Shown: positions 53,388 through 62,953, numbered from the stretch's first letter. The stretch is DNA of 64,000 bases from Muricauda sp. SCSIO 65647 (GCF_021534965.1 NZ_CP091037.1:3169501-3233500); one strand, 5' to 3'. Program-made: numbers and translations. The notes: generated by a model not told the origin, from the sequence alone.

Positions 53388-55905
53388 CGGTCGATTGAAC
53401 ATTTTCCTTTCCTATCGAAAGCATGTTGGCAAACAATTTGAACGCCCCGGGCACTCCTGCCGGCAGTTCCCTAAAAAAACTAAGCCCAGTGTAGATATAA
53501 TACCCTTTTCCATAGGGAGCTACCAAAAGGCTCCCTTTCTTGGCATCTTCACCCTCGTCTGCCATCGATAGTATGGGGGTGAACTCATCGCCCCATTCAT
53601 TCGGGAAGTAAAGGCCCCTTTCTTGTACCCATCCGTCAAAATCACGCTCGGTAATCTGATTGGGGAAGTTGACAAGGGCATGACTTTTGGCGAGTATTTC
53701 TACAGGTGCGTTCTCATTGGTGACCCGATCCCTAGAAATTTTCAAGGGGTAGGGAGCAATGTTCTCAAACTGTGTTCGCCAACGATTGGCAGTATTGTAC
53801 TGTACGATGAGGTTACCACCGTTCTTTACGTAGTCTAATATATGGGGTTGCTTGAATTTTAATTTCTCTATCACATTGTAGGCCCTGATGCCGACCACGA
53901 TACCATCATATTTATAGAGAACGCCTTCGTCGATGTCATCGACATTTAGGGTGTGCACCTGATAACCGATTTGTTTCAGGCTTTCGGGAACCTTATCGCC
54001 AGCGCCCACAATATAACCGATATGCTCGCCTGTTTTTATGATGTTGAGGCGTACTACTTTTGCCTTTGCAGGTAAAAGCACATATTGTTTGGGTATATGG
54101 TAATAGGCTATCTCATTCAACTCTTTGTCAAAAACAGTACCCTCAGCCATTATCTTTGGGCTGATGGTACCTTCACTGTCTTGACTAGGTGGAGTAATCA
54201 AAAAATCAATGGTTTTTGTCTCTCCCTTTTGAGATAGGGCAAAGGTTGCCCTAGATGGCGAAATCGACCAACCTACGGGGTGTTCTATGGATACCGTGCC
54301 CGAAACATTTTCTTTTTCTGCACGAACTATTACAGAGACTGTTTTTGGATCTGCTTTTGGAAAAATGAGCACATCTTCCGCAAAGGAAGCCGTTACTTTC
54401 GGAAGTACCACAAACGGCTCATACAGTTCGCCCTTATCAGGTTTTGAGTATCTATGTACGACGGGCTTTTCAAATTCGATTGCTTTATCGTCAAAATTCA
54501 GCACAAAAGTGGCCTTGAAGGCTGGTGGCGTTTCGGGTTGGCCGATCAAATCGGTATCTGAAACCTTGTACATGCCCATGCTTCCATTTTCCCGTAACCA
54601 ATACGGACTCGTATAGTTCTTTTTTTCGGGAACCTGAAAGTTCAACTTCAAGTCTTTCTTCATGTTTTCTTCGAGCACCATATCAGGAGAAAGTTGGGCG
54701 TACGTATCTGAAATCGTTATGGATTCAAGTTTCACGTTCATGGCACTACGGTTTAAGACCTCGATGTTGACTTCAACAGAATCGCCCTGAAATGTGGTCG
54801 CCGATGTGGCACTGGCCTCTAAATAGAGACCCAAACAGGCCAAGATGATATCTTTCAAATGCCCGGTCTTCAATTTTCGCCAATGATCGTCCTTCACGTT
54901 TTGCAATAGTTCAAAGGCTTCCAGTAGCTTGGGTACATGAACGCTTGGGTTTTGAAAATTAAAGGTTCTCTCGATTTCATTTAAAATGGCGCCAACTACC
55001 GCACCGCCTTCGATCCTTGACCATGAGGTGTCGATTCCATCAAAAAGATCGGTCTTATCTTTGGGCAGTGAACCCTTGATGAGTTCGACATACTCGTCTT
55101 GAGATCCCCTTGTCGACATTCTGCCGAAACCCTGACAAAGGTGTTGACTACTGGCCAGAGAAGCGATTTCATTGTTTGAAACCCCAAGTTCAGGATAATA
55201 AACCCCTACATCCAATTTCAACATTTTCGATTTATCGGCCTTTTCAAAATTTTCTTGACTACCGTAAAACCACCATGAGGTATTGAAAAAGATACGCTCG
55301 GGCCGCCATGTGTCTAGATGTTCAAGTTGCTCGTCGTAAGCATTGGGGTCGCCCGCGAGCTCAAAGGCTTCTAGACCAAGCATGGCTGATGCGGTATGGT
55401 GACCGTGCGTTCTACCGGGTGTTCTATGGTCAAAGCGGTTAATGATGACATCGGGCTTCAATTCGCGTATTGCCCTCACCATATCGCCCAGAACGACTTC
55501 TTTGTCCCATATTCTAAAGGTTTCATCAGGACGCTTTGAATAGCCGAAATCGTTGGCCCTGGTAAATCGTTGTTCTCCGCCATCTACTTTTCTGGCCGCT
55601 AGTAACTCTTGTGTTCGAAGCACTCCCAAAAGTTCTCGCAATTCCGGACCAATAAGGTTTTGCCCACCGTCGCCCCTGGTGATCGATAAATAGGCGGTTC
55701 TGGCATTTACATGATTTGATAAATACGAAATGAGCCGTGTGTTTTCATCATCGGGGTGTGCCGCTACATACAATGCGGTACCCAAAAAATTCAATTTCTG
55801 AAGCTCATGGAATATTTCAGAGGAAATTAGCTTTTCAGGTTTTTGGGCATTTGATGATAGAGAGAAAGAGGCTATGATGAAACATACTGCCCAAAACTTC
55901 TGCAT
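53371..55905 (-). CDS. PIG-L family deacetylase (large, secreted)
   Basis: An 844-residue protein: signal peptide (1-20, LSSNAQ), a PIG-L/LmbE deacetylase domain with AAHPDDENTRLISYL and RTHGHHTASAM zinc blocks, then beta domains resembling NPCBM or glycosyl-hydrolase-associated segments, and a C-terminal ThuA/GATase1-like region (about 640-800, IGYIVGAGDKVPESLKQIGYQVHTL, YDGIVVGIRAYNV). The catalytic domain deacetylates N-acetyl sugars in relatives. Secretion and the adjacent symporter suggest use of an external amino-sugar or glycolipid. Confidence 0.88.
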   Translation of the reverse strand: MQKFWAVCFIIASFSLSSNAQKPEKLISSEIFHELQKLNFLGTALYVAAHPDDENTRLISYLSNHVNARTAYLSITRGDGGQNLIGPELRELLGVLRTQELLAARKVDGGEQRFTRANDFGYSKRPDETFRIWDKEVVLGDMVRAIRELKPDVIINRFDHRTPGRTHGHHTASAMLGLEAFELAGDPNAYDEQLEHLDTWRPERIFFNTSWWFYGSQENFEKADKSKMLKLDVGVYYPELGVSNNEIASLASSQHLCQGFGRMSTRGSQDEYVELIKGSLPKDKTDLFDGIDTSWSRIEGGAVVGAILNEIERTFNFQNPSVHVPKLLEAFELLQNVKDDHWRKLKTGHLKDIILACLGLYLEASATSATTFQGDSVEVNIEVLNRSAMNVKLESITISDTYAQLSPDMVLEENMKKDLKLNFQVPEKKNYTSPYWLRENGSMGMYKVSDTDLIGQPETPPAFKATFVLNFDDKAIEFEKPVVHRYSKPDKGELYEPFVVLPKVTASFAEDVLIFPKADPKTVSVIVRAEKENVSGTVSIEHPVGWSISPSRATFALSQKGETKTIDFLITPPSQDSEGTISPKIMAEGTVFDKELNEIAYYHIPKQYVLLPAKAKVVRLNIIKTGEHIGYIVGAGDKVPESLKQIGYQVHTLNVDDIDEGVLYKYDGIVVGIRAYNVIEKLKFKQPHILDYVKNGGNLIVQYNTANRWRTQFENIAPYPLKISRDRVTNENAPVEILAKSHALVNFPNQITERDFDGWVQERGLYFPNEWGDEFTPILSMADEGEDAKKGSLLVAPYGKGYYIYTGLSFFRELPAGVPGAFKLFANMLSIGKENVQSTDEIKG

Positions 55906-55929
55906 AGTCTATTGTTTAAGGGTATCGGC

Positions 55930-55937
55930 CAAATATA
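55930..55937 (-). promoter_or_regulatory. -7 element of the PIG-L/symporter operon
   Basis: TATATTTG on the minus strand is a perfect match, about 25 bases before the PIG-L ATG. No convincing -33 element at the normal spacing. Confidence 0.4.
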
Positions 55938-55984
55938 GAAATATTAACAACCAAGGGCCTGTTATTTAGAACTTCTTTAACAGC

Positions 55985-56527
55985 TCAAAACAGCTGTTCA
56001 AGATCATCTTCGGTGGCCACCTGTTTTTGAATCAATACGACCCCTTTTTGTAGTAAGAGGTTGTTGGGGTAGGTCAATAGTTCACCGTTGTCTTTGATGA
56101 GATTCATATGAAAGGCCTTAATGTCCAAAATGATGGCCTCTTCAGGAAATTCTTTGTCTTGAATGCGAATGCGGTCCCCTATCTTGAAGGGAAAGTAAAA
56201 GAATAGAATGATGCCCGAAGTGATATTGCTCAAAATTGACCATGTAGCAAAAAGGGCTACCCCGATAACCGCAAATATTGAGGATAGCATTAGCCCAATT
56301 TCTTGAACATTGATACCCCAAACCAACACTAGAACAATGAGTAAGACCATAAACAAACCGAAAGTGACATACTTGACGACCAATCGGGTACGTACACGGT
56401 TGATCTCACTGATCCGGCCTACTCTTTTTATGGTCTTGACCGATAGAAATCGTAAGATCGCAAAGGCCAGCAAACAAATCAGGGTGGCCAGCAATTCACT
56501 TTGATGGTTAAAGAAAAATTCTCTCAT
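55985..56527 (-). CDS. Small mechanosensitive ion channel (MscS-like)
   Basis: A 180-residue protein: three membrane segments (about 10-28, 50-70, 80-105) followed by the pore-lining helix and the beta domain with FFYFPFKIGDRIRIQDKEFPEEAIILDI, characteristic of MscS, and LLTYPNNLLLQKGVVLIQ, the second conserved block. It is shorter than E. coli MscS (286 residues) and lacks the C-terminal vestibule domain. Such short channels occur in Bacteroidota. Likely involved in osmotic release. Confidence 0.88.
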   Translation of the reverse strand: MREFFFNHQSELLATLICLLAFAILRFLSVKTIKRVGRISEINRVRTRLVVKYVTFGLFMVLLIVLVLVWGINVQEIGLMLSSIFAVIGVALFATWSILSNITSGIILFFYFPFKIGDRIRIQDKEFPEEAIILDIKAFHMNLIKDNGELLTYPNNLLLQKGVVLIQKQVATEDDLEQLF

Positions 56528-56533
56528 GGTCGG

Positions 56534-57493
56534 TTACAGTCCAAGTGTATCACGAAGTACGGTATATTTATTTGAATTTTGCCGCCAATAGGGCGTTTTT
56601 AGTAGTTTGATCTTTGTTGCCTTGGTAGTCAACAGCGTTGCATTTTTTCCAAATCCACTTTTGAACTCTTCTGACCAATTTTCTATCGTATGCGGAAAAT
56701 CATTGGCGAACGTAATCGAAAGTGTCCTATCCAATTCAGGATAGTGGAGGGTATAGGTTGAAGTCTCACCATCCTTATCAAGATTGGCCGTAGCCCCATA
56801 GCCCTTTACCTCTTTATGCCCCAATCGGATATATTCTAAAGAAGGGACCACATCTAGATCGCCAACTGGCAAATCATCGGGATTGATCCTGATCTTGTTC
56901 CAAAGTTCGTTTTCAAGTATTTCTTTTTGCAGTGAAAAGCTTTGATCGGCCTCGCTTTCAAAATAACTGTGCGAAGTAACCTCGAACTGATCACGGTTGT
57001 TGATTTGGGCGTAGACCTGACCACACCATTCTTGTGCGCTGAAACTGGTCTTCAGTGCATGTTGGTTGTCATGAACGGGGTAAAAGGTGCTGCTCATTAT
57101 CGAATAGGGGTAGATGCCCGTCAGATATTTTTTGGTCGCATTGAGTTTTAGCACCGGTACATTGTCTTGATTGCTTCGGTCTGCTTTTACCTGTATCTCC
57201 GGTAAAAAGGGCTCGGTCACAAAAATGAGCACTGCCGTGCCCTCACGCATTTCACCGTAACGGGCCTGCTCTAATTGATAACTAGTGATTTCGGCCTCCC
57301 CGGCGTACCAATAGTCTTTGAATATTTTGGATACAGGTCTTTTGGCAACTTTTTTCTGCGATGTTTCTATAGCTTCTGTATTCACTGCCAAATCTTGTGT
57401 GTCTTTGACCGTGTTTTCCTTACAAGATTTAAACCAAACCGTTACGGTAGCCAACAGTATGATGAAAAGCTCAATACGAATCCATTTTTTCAT
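56534..57493 (-). CDS. Envelope protein of unknown function
   Basis: A 319-residue protein beginning with a hydrophobic anchor (IELFIILLATVTVWFKSC, possible lipobox-like Cys at 24 that does not fit the consensus well), then a soluble domain with DYWYAGEAEITSYQLEQARYGEMREGTAVLIFVTEPF. Relatives are widespread in flavobacteria and sometimes carry the name septum formation inhibitor Maf, but only the neighbouring gene is Maf; nothing here resembles it. Role unknown. Confidence 0.75.
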   Translation of the reverse strand: MKKWIRIELFIILLATVTVWFKSCKENTVKDTQDLAVNTEAIETSQKKVAKRPVSKIFKDYWYAGEAEITSYQLEQARYGEMREGTAVLIFVTEPFLPEIQVKADRSNQDNVPVLKLNATKKYLTGIYPYSIMSSTFYPVHDNQHALKTSFSAQEWCGQVYAQINNRDQFEVTSHSYFESEADQSFSLQKEILENELWNKIRINPDDLPVGDLDVVPSLEYIRLGHKEVKGYGATANLDKDGETSTYTLHYPELDRTLSITFANDFPHTIENWSEEFKSGFGKNATLLTTKATKIKLLKTPYWRQNSNKYTVLRDTLGL

Positions 57494-57527
57494 AATTGGG
57501 ATTTTTCTTAAAAGTAATGATTACCAC

Positions 57528-58127
57528 TTAGCAAACCATATGCATTAACGTTTCGTAAACCAAATGTGTGGGCAACCCGACCACATTGGTATAGGCCCCC
57601 TTGATCTCTTCAATCCCTATAAGGCCGATCCACTCTTGAATGCCATAGGCCCCTGCTTTGTCATAAGGCTCGCATTTTTCGATATAGAAGGCTATTTCGT
57701 CTTCTGTAAGGGCCTTGAATTTTACATGTGTGGTATGATTGACGGTTTTCTGCTTGGCATTGGTGGTGAAGCAGACCGAGGTGATTACCTCATGCCAGTC
57801 ATCTGAAAGGGTTTTTAGCATTTTAAAGGCTTCTTTGGTATCTTTTGCTTTTTCAAGTGAATTTTCTTGATGCCAGACCACGGTATCTGAGGTGATCAAG
57901 ATGTCATTGTCATCAAGCTCACCTAAAAAGGCCTTTGCCTTTAGTTGGGCCAAGTAATCTGAAATCTCACTGGCCTTTAATTCTTCTGGGTAGTGTTCGT
58001 CAATGGGCTTGGGACGAACTTCAAAATCCAAACCAAACTCCTCAAAAAACTTTTTGCGACGCGGCGAGCCCGATGCTAGTATAATCGTGTGGTTTTGAAG
58101 CCTTTTGGCAAGTGGATTCTCAATCAT
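57528..58127 (-). CDS. maf: Maf family nucleoside triphosphate pyrophosphatase
   Basis: A 199-residue Maf/HAM1-like protein: ILASGSPRRKKFFEEFGLDFEV at the start, KAKAF, ITSDTVVWHQ catalytic Asp block and YDKAGAYGIQEWIGLIGIEEIKGAYTNVVGLP near the end. Maf proteins hydrolyse non-canonical nucleotides such as dTTP/UTP-type or modified NTPs. Two ATGs are possible (58148 and 58127); the later leaves an eight-base overlap with the KdsC gene and fits the family N-terminus. Confidence 0.93.
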   Translation of the reverse strand: MIENPLAKRLQNHTIILASGSPRRKKFFEEFGLDFEVRPKPIDEHYPEELKASEISDYLAQLKAKAFLGELDDNDILITSDTVVWHQENSLEKAKDTKEAFKMLKTLSDDWHEVITSVCFTTNAKQKTVNHTTHVKFKALTEDEIAFYIEKCEPYDKAGAYGIQEWIGLIGIEEIKGAYTNVVGLPTHLVYETLMHMVC

Positions 58128-58647
58128 TGGCAGCACTGAAATTAGCATTCCAATTGCCGTGAACCTTCATGACCTGTTCGATGATGTCACGTACACAGCC
58201 CTCTCCTCCGTTCTTGTGCGAAACGTAGTCGCTTATAGCCTTGACCTCTGCCGCAGCGTTTTGTGGACAAGTAGCCAAGGCCACCCTTTTCATGGCAGGA
58301 ATGTCAGGTAGGTCATCGCCCATATAAAGAGCGGTCTTTGGTTCAATATTGTAACTATCCAGATACTCTTCCAATGGCTCTTCCTTATGATGGGCCCCCA
58401 AATAAATATCGGTAATACCAAGCCCTTTGAGCCTGTCTCGAACCCCTTTGTTGGTTCCTCCTGTGATGATACAAACATTGTACCCCTTCAGAAGAGCAGC
58501 TTTCATGGCAAAGCCATCTTTAACGTTCATTGTTCTCAGCAGCTCGCCATCATTGGTGATCAAGACCGAACCATCGGTCAAAACACCATCCACATCAAAG
58601 ATAAATGTGGTGATATCTTTCAAATACTCCTTATAGTTTTTCTTCAT
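58120..58647 (-). CDS. kdsC: KdsC-like HAD phosphatase (KDO 8-phosphate phosphatase)
   Basis: A 175-residue HAD subfamily III phosphatase: catalytic FDVDGVLTDGS (nucleophile and acid Asp), VCIITGGTN, LKGLGITDIYLGAHHKEEPLEEYL and the MGDDLPDIPAMKRVALATCPQNAA metal block. This is the KdsC signature, removing phosphate from KDO-8-P for lipopolysaccharide core synthesis, although neuraminic-acid relatives exist. The ATG at 58647 overlaps the end of the DUF2520 gene by 17 bases. Confidence 0.92.
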   Translation of the reverse strand: MKKNYKEYLKDITTFIFDVDGVLTDGSVLITNDGELLRTMNVKDGFAMKAALLKGYNVCIITGGTNKGVRDRLKGLGITDIYLGAHHKEEPLEEYLDSYNIEPKTALYMGDDLPDIPAMKRVALATCPQNAAAEVKAISDYVSHKNGGEGCVRDIIEQVMKVHGNWNANFSAAND

Positions 58648-59395
58648 GTGCCTGTCGAATTGATTCGCTCAAAAGTTGGTATATTTTTTTGTGCAACGGA
58701 TGCTTCAATTCATCGAGATGGCGTTGCATGGTTTCTATATCGTTCCGCCTTGCGGGTCCGGTCTGTGCTGTTTGTGGATCCAAAAATCGGATTTTATTCG
58801 CAGTTTCACCAATCAAGGGCTTCAATAAATCAAACGATACATCATGGTCGCGACAAATTGTTGCTGCAATGGTGAACAGGTGATTGGGAAAATTATTGAC
58901 GAATACAGCCGATAAATGCAATTGCCTTCGCTGTTTTGAAGAAATTTGATAAACGGAATCTGACAAGGTATCTGCTAGCTTCTCGAGTCTGGCAAGTGCA
59001 GTTCGGGTATTGGCCTCTACACAGATCGGAATCACGCTGAAATCAACAGGCCTTTCTTTTGAGAAAGTTTGTAGAGGATAAAAAACACCATATGATAGAT
59101 GATCGTTTAAGGCGTCGATCGAAACGCTCCCGGCAGTATGGGCCACAATACCTTTTTTATTTCTTAACTGTTGTGCAACTTCAAAAATGGCAGTGTCACT
59201 GACCGCCAAAAGATAGAAATCGGCCTGCTTGACCTTTTTCAGGTCGGTTTCAATGATGGCTTCATCTTCAAAGGTGGACAGGACATTTTTGTCTCGCCCC
59301 ACCACTTGAACCACCGAAACCTTATCAGTGGTCTGAAAAGCTTTGAAAAGATGAAAGGCCACATTGCCTGTGCCGATGATGACTACTTTGAGCAT
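58631..59395 (-). CDS. Rossmann-like and DUF2520 domain protein
   Basis: A 254-residue NAD(P)-binding protein: VVIIGTGNVAFHLFKAF is the Rossmann start, LLAVSDTAIFEVAQQL and VAHTAGSVSIDAL follow, and the C-terminal DUF2520 domain (about 130-250, HLSAVFVNNFPNHLFTIAATICRDHDVSFDLLKPLIGETANKI). The fold resembles prephenate or 6-phosphogluconate dehydrogenase-type enzymes; the substrate is unknown. The open frame extends to 59539, but the start is the ATG at 59395. It is divergent from ccsA. Confidence 0.9.
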   Translation of the reverse strand: MLKVVIIGTGNVAFHLFKAFQTTDKVSVVQVVGRDKNVLSTFEDEAIIETDLKKVKQADFYLLAVSDTAIFEVAQQLRNKKGIVAHTAGSVSIDALNDHLSYGVFYPLQTFSKERPVDFSVIPICVEANTRTALARLEKLADTLSDSVYQISSKQRRQLHLSAVFVNNFPNHLFTIAATICRDHDVSFDLLKPLIGETANKIRFLDPQTAQTGPARRNDIETMQRHLDELKHPLHKKIYQLLSESIRQAHEEKL

Positions 59396-59621
59396 GCCCA
59401 AAAATACGAACTTGTACCAAACAGGTTTCACACGACGGTCGAGAATTGGATGCCCTGGTGCCTGTATCGAAATGAATAAGGTGGTTGCCCACAAAAACGC
59501 GATGGGTTCGCATTGGGGCAGTTTACTGGAAATTAACAATTTTGTTCAACTTTTTCTTTTCAAAGGCTACCCCATAAATTGCCAAAACACCGTACTTTTG
59601 CAAGCCAAAGAACAGGTGCAT

Positions 59622-62600
59622 ATGCTCGAATTGTTGAAGAAGTCGTTGTTCTCGACCCGATTGATGGCCGTACTTTTTCTTGTCTTTGCACTGGCCATGG
59701 CTTTCGGAACCTTTATTGAAAGCTGGTACAGTACTGAAACTGCCCGTATTTATATCTATAATGCCACTTGGTTCGAAGCCATCATGGTGTTCTTTGTCAT
59801 TAACTTCATCGGTAATATTTTTCGGTATCGATTGCTTCGTTGGGAAAAATGGCCAGTACTCGTCTTGCACTTATCATGGATACTCATCATTATCGGTGCC
59901 TTTGTTACCCGCTATATCAGTTTTGAGGGGGTGATGCCCATTCGTGAGGGCAATTCAGAAAAGGTGTTTTATTCAGATAAGACTTTCTTGACTGCCTTTG
60001 TCGATGGGGAAATAGATGGGGAGACCAAACGAAAAATCTTGGAAGATGATATATTGGTCACAGCAGAAGGCAAACGAACCAGTTTGCCCTGGAAAGCCGA
60101 TTTCAACGGTCAACCCTTTACCATTTCGTTCGTCGGTTTCATTGAAGGAGCAAAAGAGGGATTGATTCTCGATGAGAATGGTCAAGAGTACCTAAAAATA
60201 GTCGAGGCTGGTGATGGGCAGCGGCACGAACACTATTTGAAAAATGGCCAAGTTGCCAGCATACACAACATATTGTTCGCCTTGAACAAAAAGACCGATG
60301 GCGCTATCAATATTTTTACCTCTGACAGCCTGTATACCGTTCAATCGCCCTTTGCTGGCAATTTTATGAGAATGGCCGATCAGCTACAGGGCGAGGTGAT
60401 TGTTGATAGCCTTCAAACTTTGCAGCTACGGTCGCTTTATAATTTAGGCGGCATGCAGTTTGTGATTCCCGAACCAGTGGTCAAGGGGTCTTATGGGGTG
60501 GTCGAGGTGCCAGAAGATGAAGTGAACGACAACACACAAGATGCCCTTGTGGTGGCGATTTCAAGCAATGGGCAAACAGTTGAAAAGAGATTGTTGGGCG
60601 GTAAGGGGCCTGCCAATTTTTCTGGGAAGTTTACCGCTGGTGGGCTCGATTTTTCGCTTCGTTATGGTTCAAAAGAACATCAGTTGCCTTTTGGTATCAG
60701 GCTCAACGATTTTATTGCCGAGAAATATCCGGGTACCGAAAAAGGGTATGCTTCTTTCATGAGCAAGATCACTGTTGAAGATGAACGACCCTTTGACTAT
60801 GATATTTACATGAACCATGTGTTGGACCACAAGGGATATCGCTTTTTTCAATCTAGTTTTCACCCCGACGAAAAGGGCACCGTACTTTCGGTAAATCATG
60901 ACATATGGGGCACATGGATTACCTATATCGGCTATTTTCTGCTCTATCTAGGCCTTATGGGCATTATGTTCTTTGGCAAAACGCGATTTAAATACCTGAC
61001 CGATAAATTAGATGAACTGAAAGCCAAGCGCGTGGCCCTGACCATGGCACTCTTCTTTATATCCTTTGGTGCGATAGCACAAGAAGGGCATTCGCACAAC
61101 ACCATGCCGACCCAGCAACAGGTCGATTCAATCATAAAGGCCACTATCGTCTCAGAAGATCATGCGGCCAAGTTCGGTGAGCTAGTGGTGCAAGATGATG
61201 GGGGGCGCATGAAACCGATCAACACCTTTGCCTCTGAGCTGTTGCGAAAGCTGCGTTTTAAAGACACTTACGAAGACTTGAATGCCGACCAGGTACTATT
61301 GTCGATGATGATGAACCCCGCGGTCTGGTACAATACCGAATTTATCGCTCTCGATAAAAAGGGCCAAAACGATAGCATTCGTAAAGTCATCGGTATTGCC
61401 AAAGGAAAAAAATATGTCAAGGTTACCGATTTCTTTGATTCACAGGGACGCAATAAGATGGCTCCCCATCTTCAAGAGGCCTACGCCACCAATACACCCA
61501 ACAAATTTCAACAAGATTTTAAAGACCTTGATCTTCGTCTTGGCTTATTGAACCGAGCGTTGAGTGGTGAGATACTAAAGATATTTCCGCTATTGAACGA
61601 CGAGAACAATAAATGGATCTCTGCCATAGAATATCGTTCCGGACAATACCAGGTTTCCGATTCGCTTTATGCCAATTTCATTAAAAATGCGATTCCATTT
61701 TACCTATCGACATTACAAAATGCCATTAAAACGGGTGACTATTCAGAACCTGACAGGTTGCTGGAAGCCTTTCACCAAAACCAAAAAAACCATGGTTCCG
61801 AAGTACTGCCTTCAGAAAGAAAGGTAAAGACCGAAATTTTGTACAATAAGCTTGATATCTTCAATCGGTTGTACAAATACTATGCGTTGGTCGGTGTTCT
61901 ATTGTTCTTTGTATTGATTTTCAGAATTTTCAAAGACCGTGAAATCTGGAAGGCCGGTACTTATTTCTTCAAAGGATTGGTCTATCTGTTCTTCGTATGG
62001 CATACCGCTGGCCTGATTCTACGGTGGTACATATCTGGCCATGCCCCTTGGAGCGATGCCTATGAAAGCATTCTTTATGTTTCGTGGGCCACAATGGGCA
62101 TGGGGCTGTTGTTGGGTAGAAAAAATGACATGACCTTGGCCGCCAGTGCATTTGTGACCGCACTATTACTTTGGATAGCCCATCAGAATTGGGTGGATCC
62201 GGCAATCGCCAATTTGGTGCCCGTACTGGATAGTTATTGGCTGATGATACATGTAGCGGTCATTGTGGGCAGCTATGGGCCATTGGCCGTTGGTATGATC
62301 TTGGGTGTGGTTTCATTGCTATTGGTCACCATGACCACCCAAAAGAACAAAAAGCGCATGGATCATAACCTTAATGAGTTGGCCATCATCAACGAACTGG
62401 CCCTTACGGTAGGGTTGGTAATGCTGACCATCGGTAATTTTTTGGGGGGTCAGTGGGCAAACGAAAGTTGGGGGCGCTACTGGGGTTGGGATCCCAAAGA
62501 AACATGGGCGCTCATCTCTATTATGGTATACGCTTTTGTGCTGCACATGCGTTTGGTGCCCGGTCTTAGGGGGCGTTGGACGTTCAGTTTTGCAAGTATC

Positions 62601-62780
62601 CTTGCTTTTTCAAGCATCATGATGACCTATTTCGGTGTCAATTTCTATCTAGTGGGGCTGCATAGTTACGCCAGCGGCGACCAAGTGATCACCCCTTCAT
62701 TTGTCTGGTATACCTTATTTGGTGTTTTGCTTTTGGGCGGAATCAGCTTGTGGCGTTATAGGTTGCACTACAGCAAATAA
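59622..62780 (+). CDS. ccsA: ResB-CcsA fusion, cytochrome c biogenesis protein
   Basis: A 1052-residue fusion: ResB-like N-terminal part (about 1-500, transmembrane segments near 14-33, 46-64, 75-92 and a large periplasmic domain) joined to a CcsA/CcmC-like part (about 840-1050) bearing the haem-handling WWD block GRYWGWDPKETWALISI. System II machinery attaches haem to CXXCH motifs such as those of the cytochromes at 19.3-27.1 kb. The frame begins at 59364 but the true start is 59622, preceded by TACTTTTG (59593-59600). Confidence 0.93.
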   Translation: MLELLKKSLFSTRLMAVLFLVFALAMAFGTFIESWYSTETARIYIYNATWFEAIMVFFVINFIGNIFRYRLLRWEKWPVLVLHLSWILIIIGAFVTRYISFEGVMPIREGNSEKVFYSDKTFLTAFVDGEIDGETKRKILEDDILVTAEGKRTSLPWKADFNGQPFTISFVGFIEGAKEGLILDENGQEYLKIVEAGDGQRHEHYLKNGQVASIHNILFALNKKTDGAINIFTSDSLYTVQSPFAGNFMRMADQLQGEVIVDSLQTLQLRSLYNLGGMQFVIPEPVVKGSYGVVEVPEDEVNDNTQDALVVAISSNGQTVEKRLLGGKGPANFSGKFTAGGLDFSLRYGSKEHQLPFGIRLNDFIAEKYPGTEKGYASFMSKITVEDERPFDYDIYMNHVLDHKGYRFFQSSFHPDEKGTVLSVNHDIWGTWITYIGYFLLYLGLMGIMFFGKTRFKYLTDKLDELKAKRVALTMALFFISFGAIAQEGHSHNTMPTQQQVDSIIKATIVSEDHAAKFGELVVQDDGGRMKPINTFASELLRKLRFKDTYEDLNADQVLLSMMMNPAVWYNTEFIALDKKGQNDSIRKVIGIAKGKKYVKVTDFFDSQGRNKMAPHLQEAYATNTPNKFQQDFKDLDLRLGLLNRALSGEILKIFPLLNDENNKWISAIEYRSGQYQVSDSLYANFIKNAIPFYLSTLQNAIKTGDYSEPDRLLEAFHQNQKNHGSEVLPSERKVKTEILYNKLDIFNRLYKYYALVGVLLFFVLIFRIFKDREIWKAGTYFFKGLVYLFFVWHTAGLILRWYISGHAPWSDAYESILYVSWATMGMGLLLGRKNDMTLAASAFVTALLLWIAHQNWVDPAIANLVPVLDSYWLMIHVAVIVGSYGPLAVGMILGVVSLLLVTMTTQKNKKRMDHNLNELAIINELALTVGLVMLTIGNFLGGQWANESWGRYWGWDPKETWALISIMVYAFVLHMRLVPGLRGRWTFSFASILAFSSIMMTYFGVNFYLVGLHSYASGDQVITPSFVWYTLFGVLLLGGISLWRYRLHYSK

Positions 62781-62815
62781 ATCATTTTTCTTTTTTCGGG
62801 ATCAAAAAAATCATG

Positions 62816-62823
62816 CATCTTTG
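62816..62823 (+). promoter_or_regulatory. Possible promoter of the MATE leader
   Basis: CATCTTTG is one mismatch from TAnnTTTG and is followed by the usual C; TTTC lies about 18-19 bases upstream near 62794. Transcription would start around 62832 and include the structured element at 62859-62919. Confidence 0.35.
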
Positions 62824-62847
62824 CGCCATCATGAAGTTATAAGAATT

Positions 62848-62889
62848 ATGTACGCTATGGATGTCTTTGGCCTGAGGCCAAAAAATTAA
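62848..62889 (+). CDS. Possible 13-residue leader peptide
   Basis: ATG at 62848 opens MYAMDVFGLRPKN and stops at 62887-62889, inside the folded leader of the MATE gene. Its translation would occupy one strand of P1 and all of P2. It could be chance; it is recorded because of its position. Confidence 0.3.
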   Translation: MYAMDVFGLRPKN

Positions 62890-62925
62890 GTTCTGTCCAC
62901 CCGTAGGGCGACGACATCCTTTTTT
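62859..62925 (+). ncRNA. Structured leader (three-way junction plus T run) upstream of the MATE gene
   Basis: GGATGTC (62859-62865) pairs with GACATCC (62913-62919), enclosing TTTGGCC/GGCCAAA (62866-62872 with 62876-62882) and GTC-CA-CCC/GGG-C-GAC (62895-62902 with 62906-62912). A T6 tract (62920-62925) follows, so the outer stem could act as an intrinsic terminator, either for ccsA or as a regulated attenuator. I do not recognise a known riboswitch class. Confidence 0.5.
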
Positions 62926-62953
62926 CCCTTTTTCAACATAATTCTTTTTTACA

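Noticed and set aside
56534-57493. Second Maf protein
   Set aside because: No SGSPRR or catalytic Asp motif of Maf is present; the name would be a propagation error from the neighbouring maf gene.
59364-59621. 86-residue extension of CcsA
   Set aside because: It runs antisense through the DUF2520 start and is not membrane-like; the ATG at 59622 begins the family sequence.
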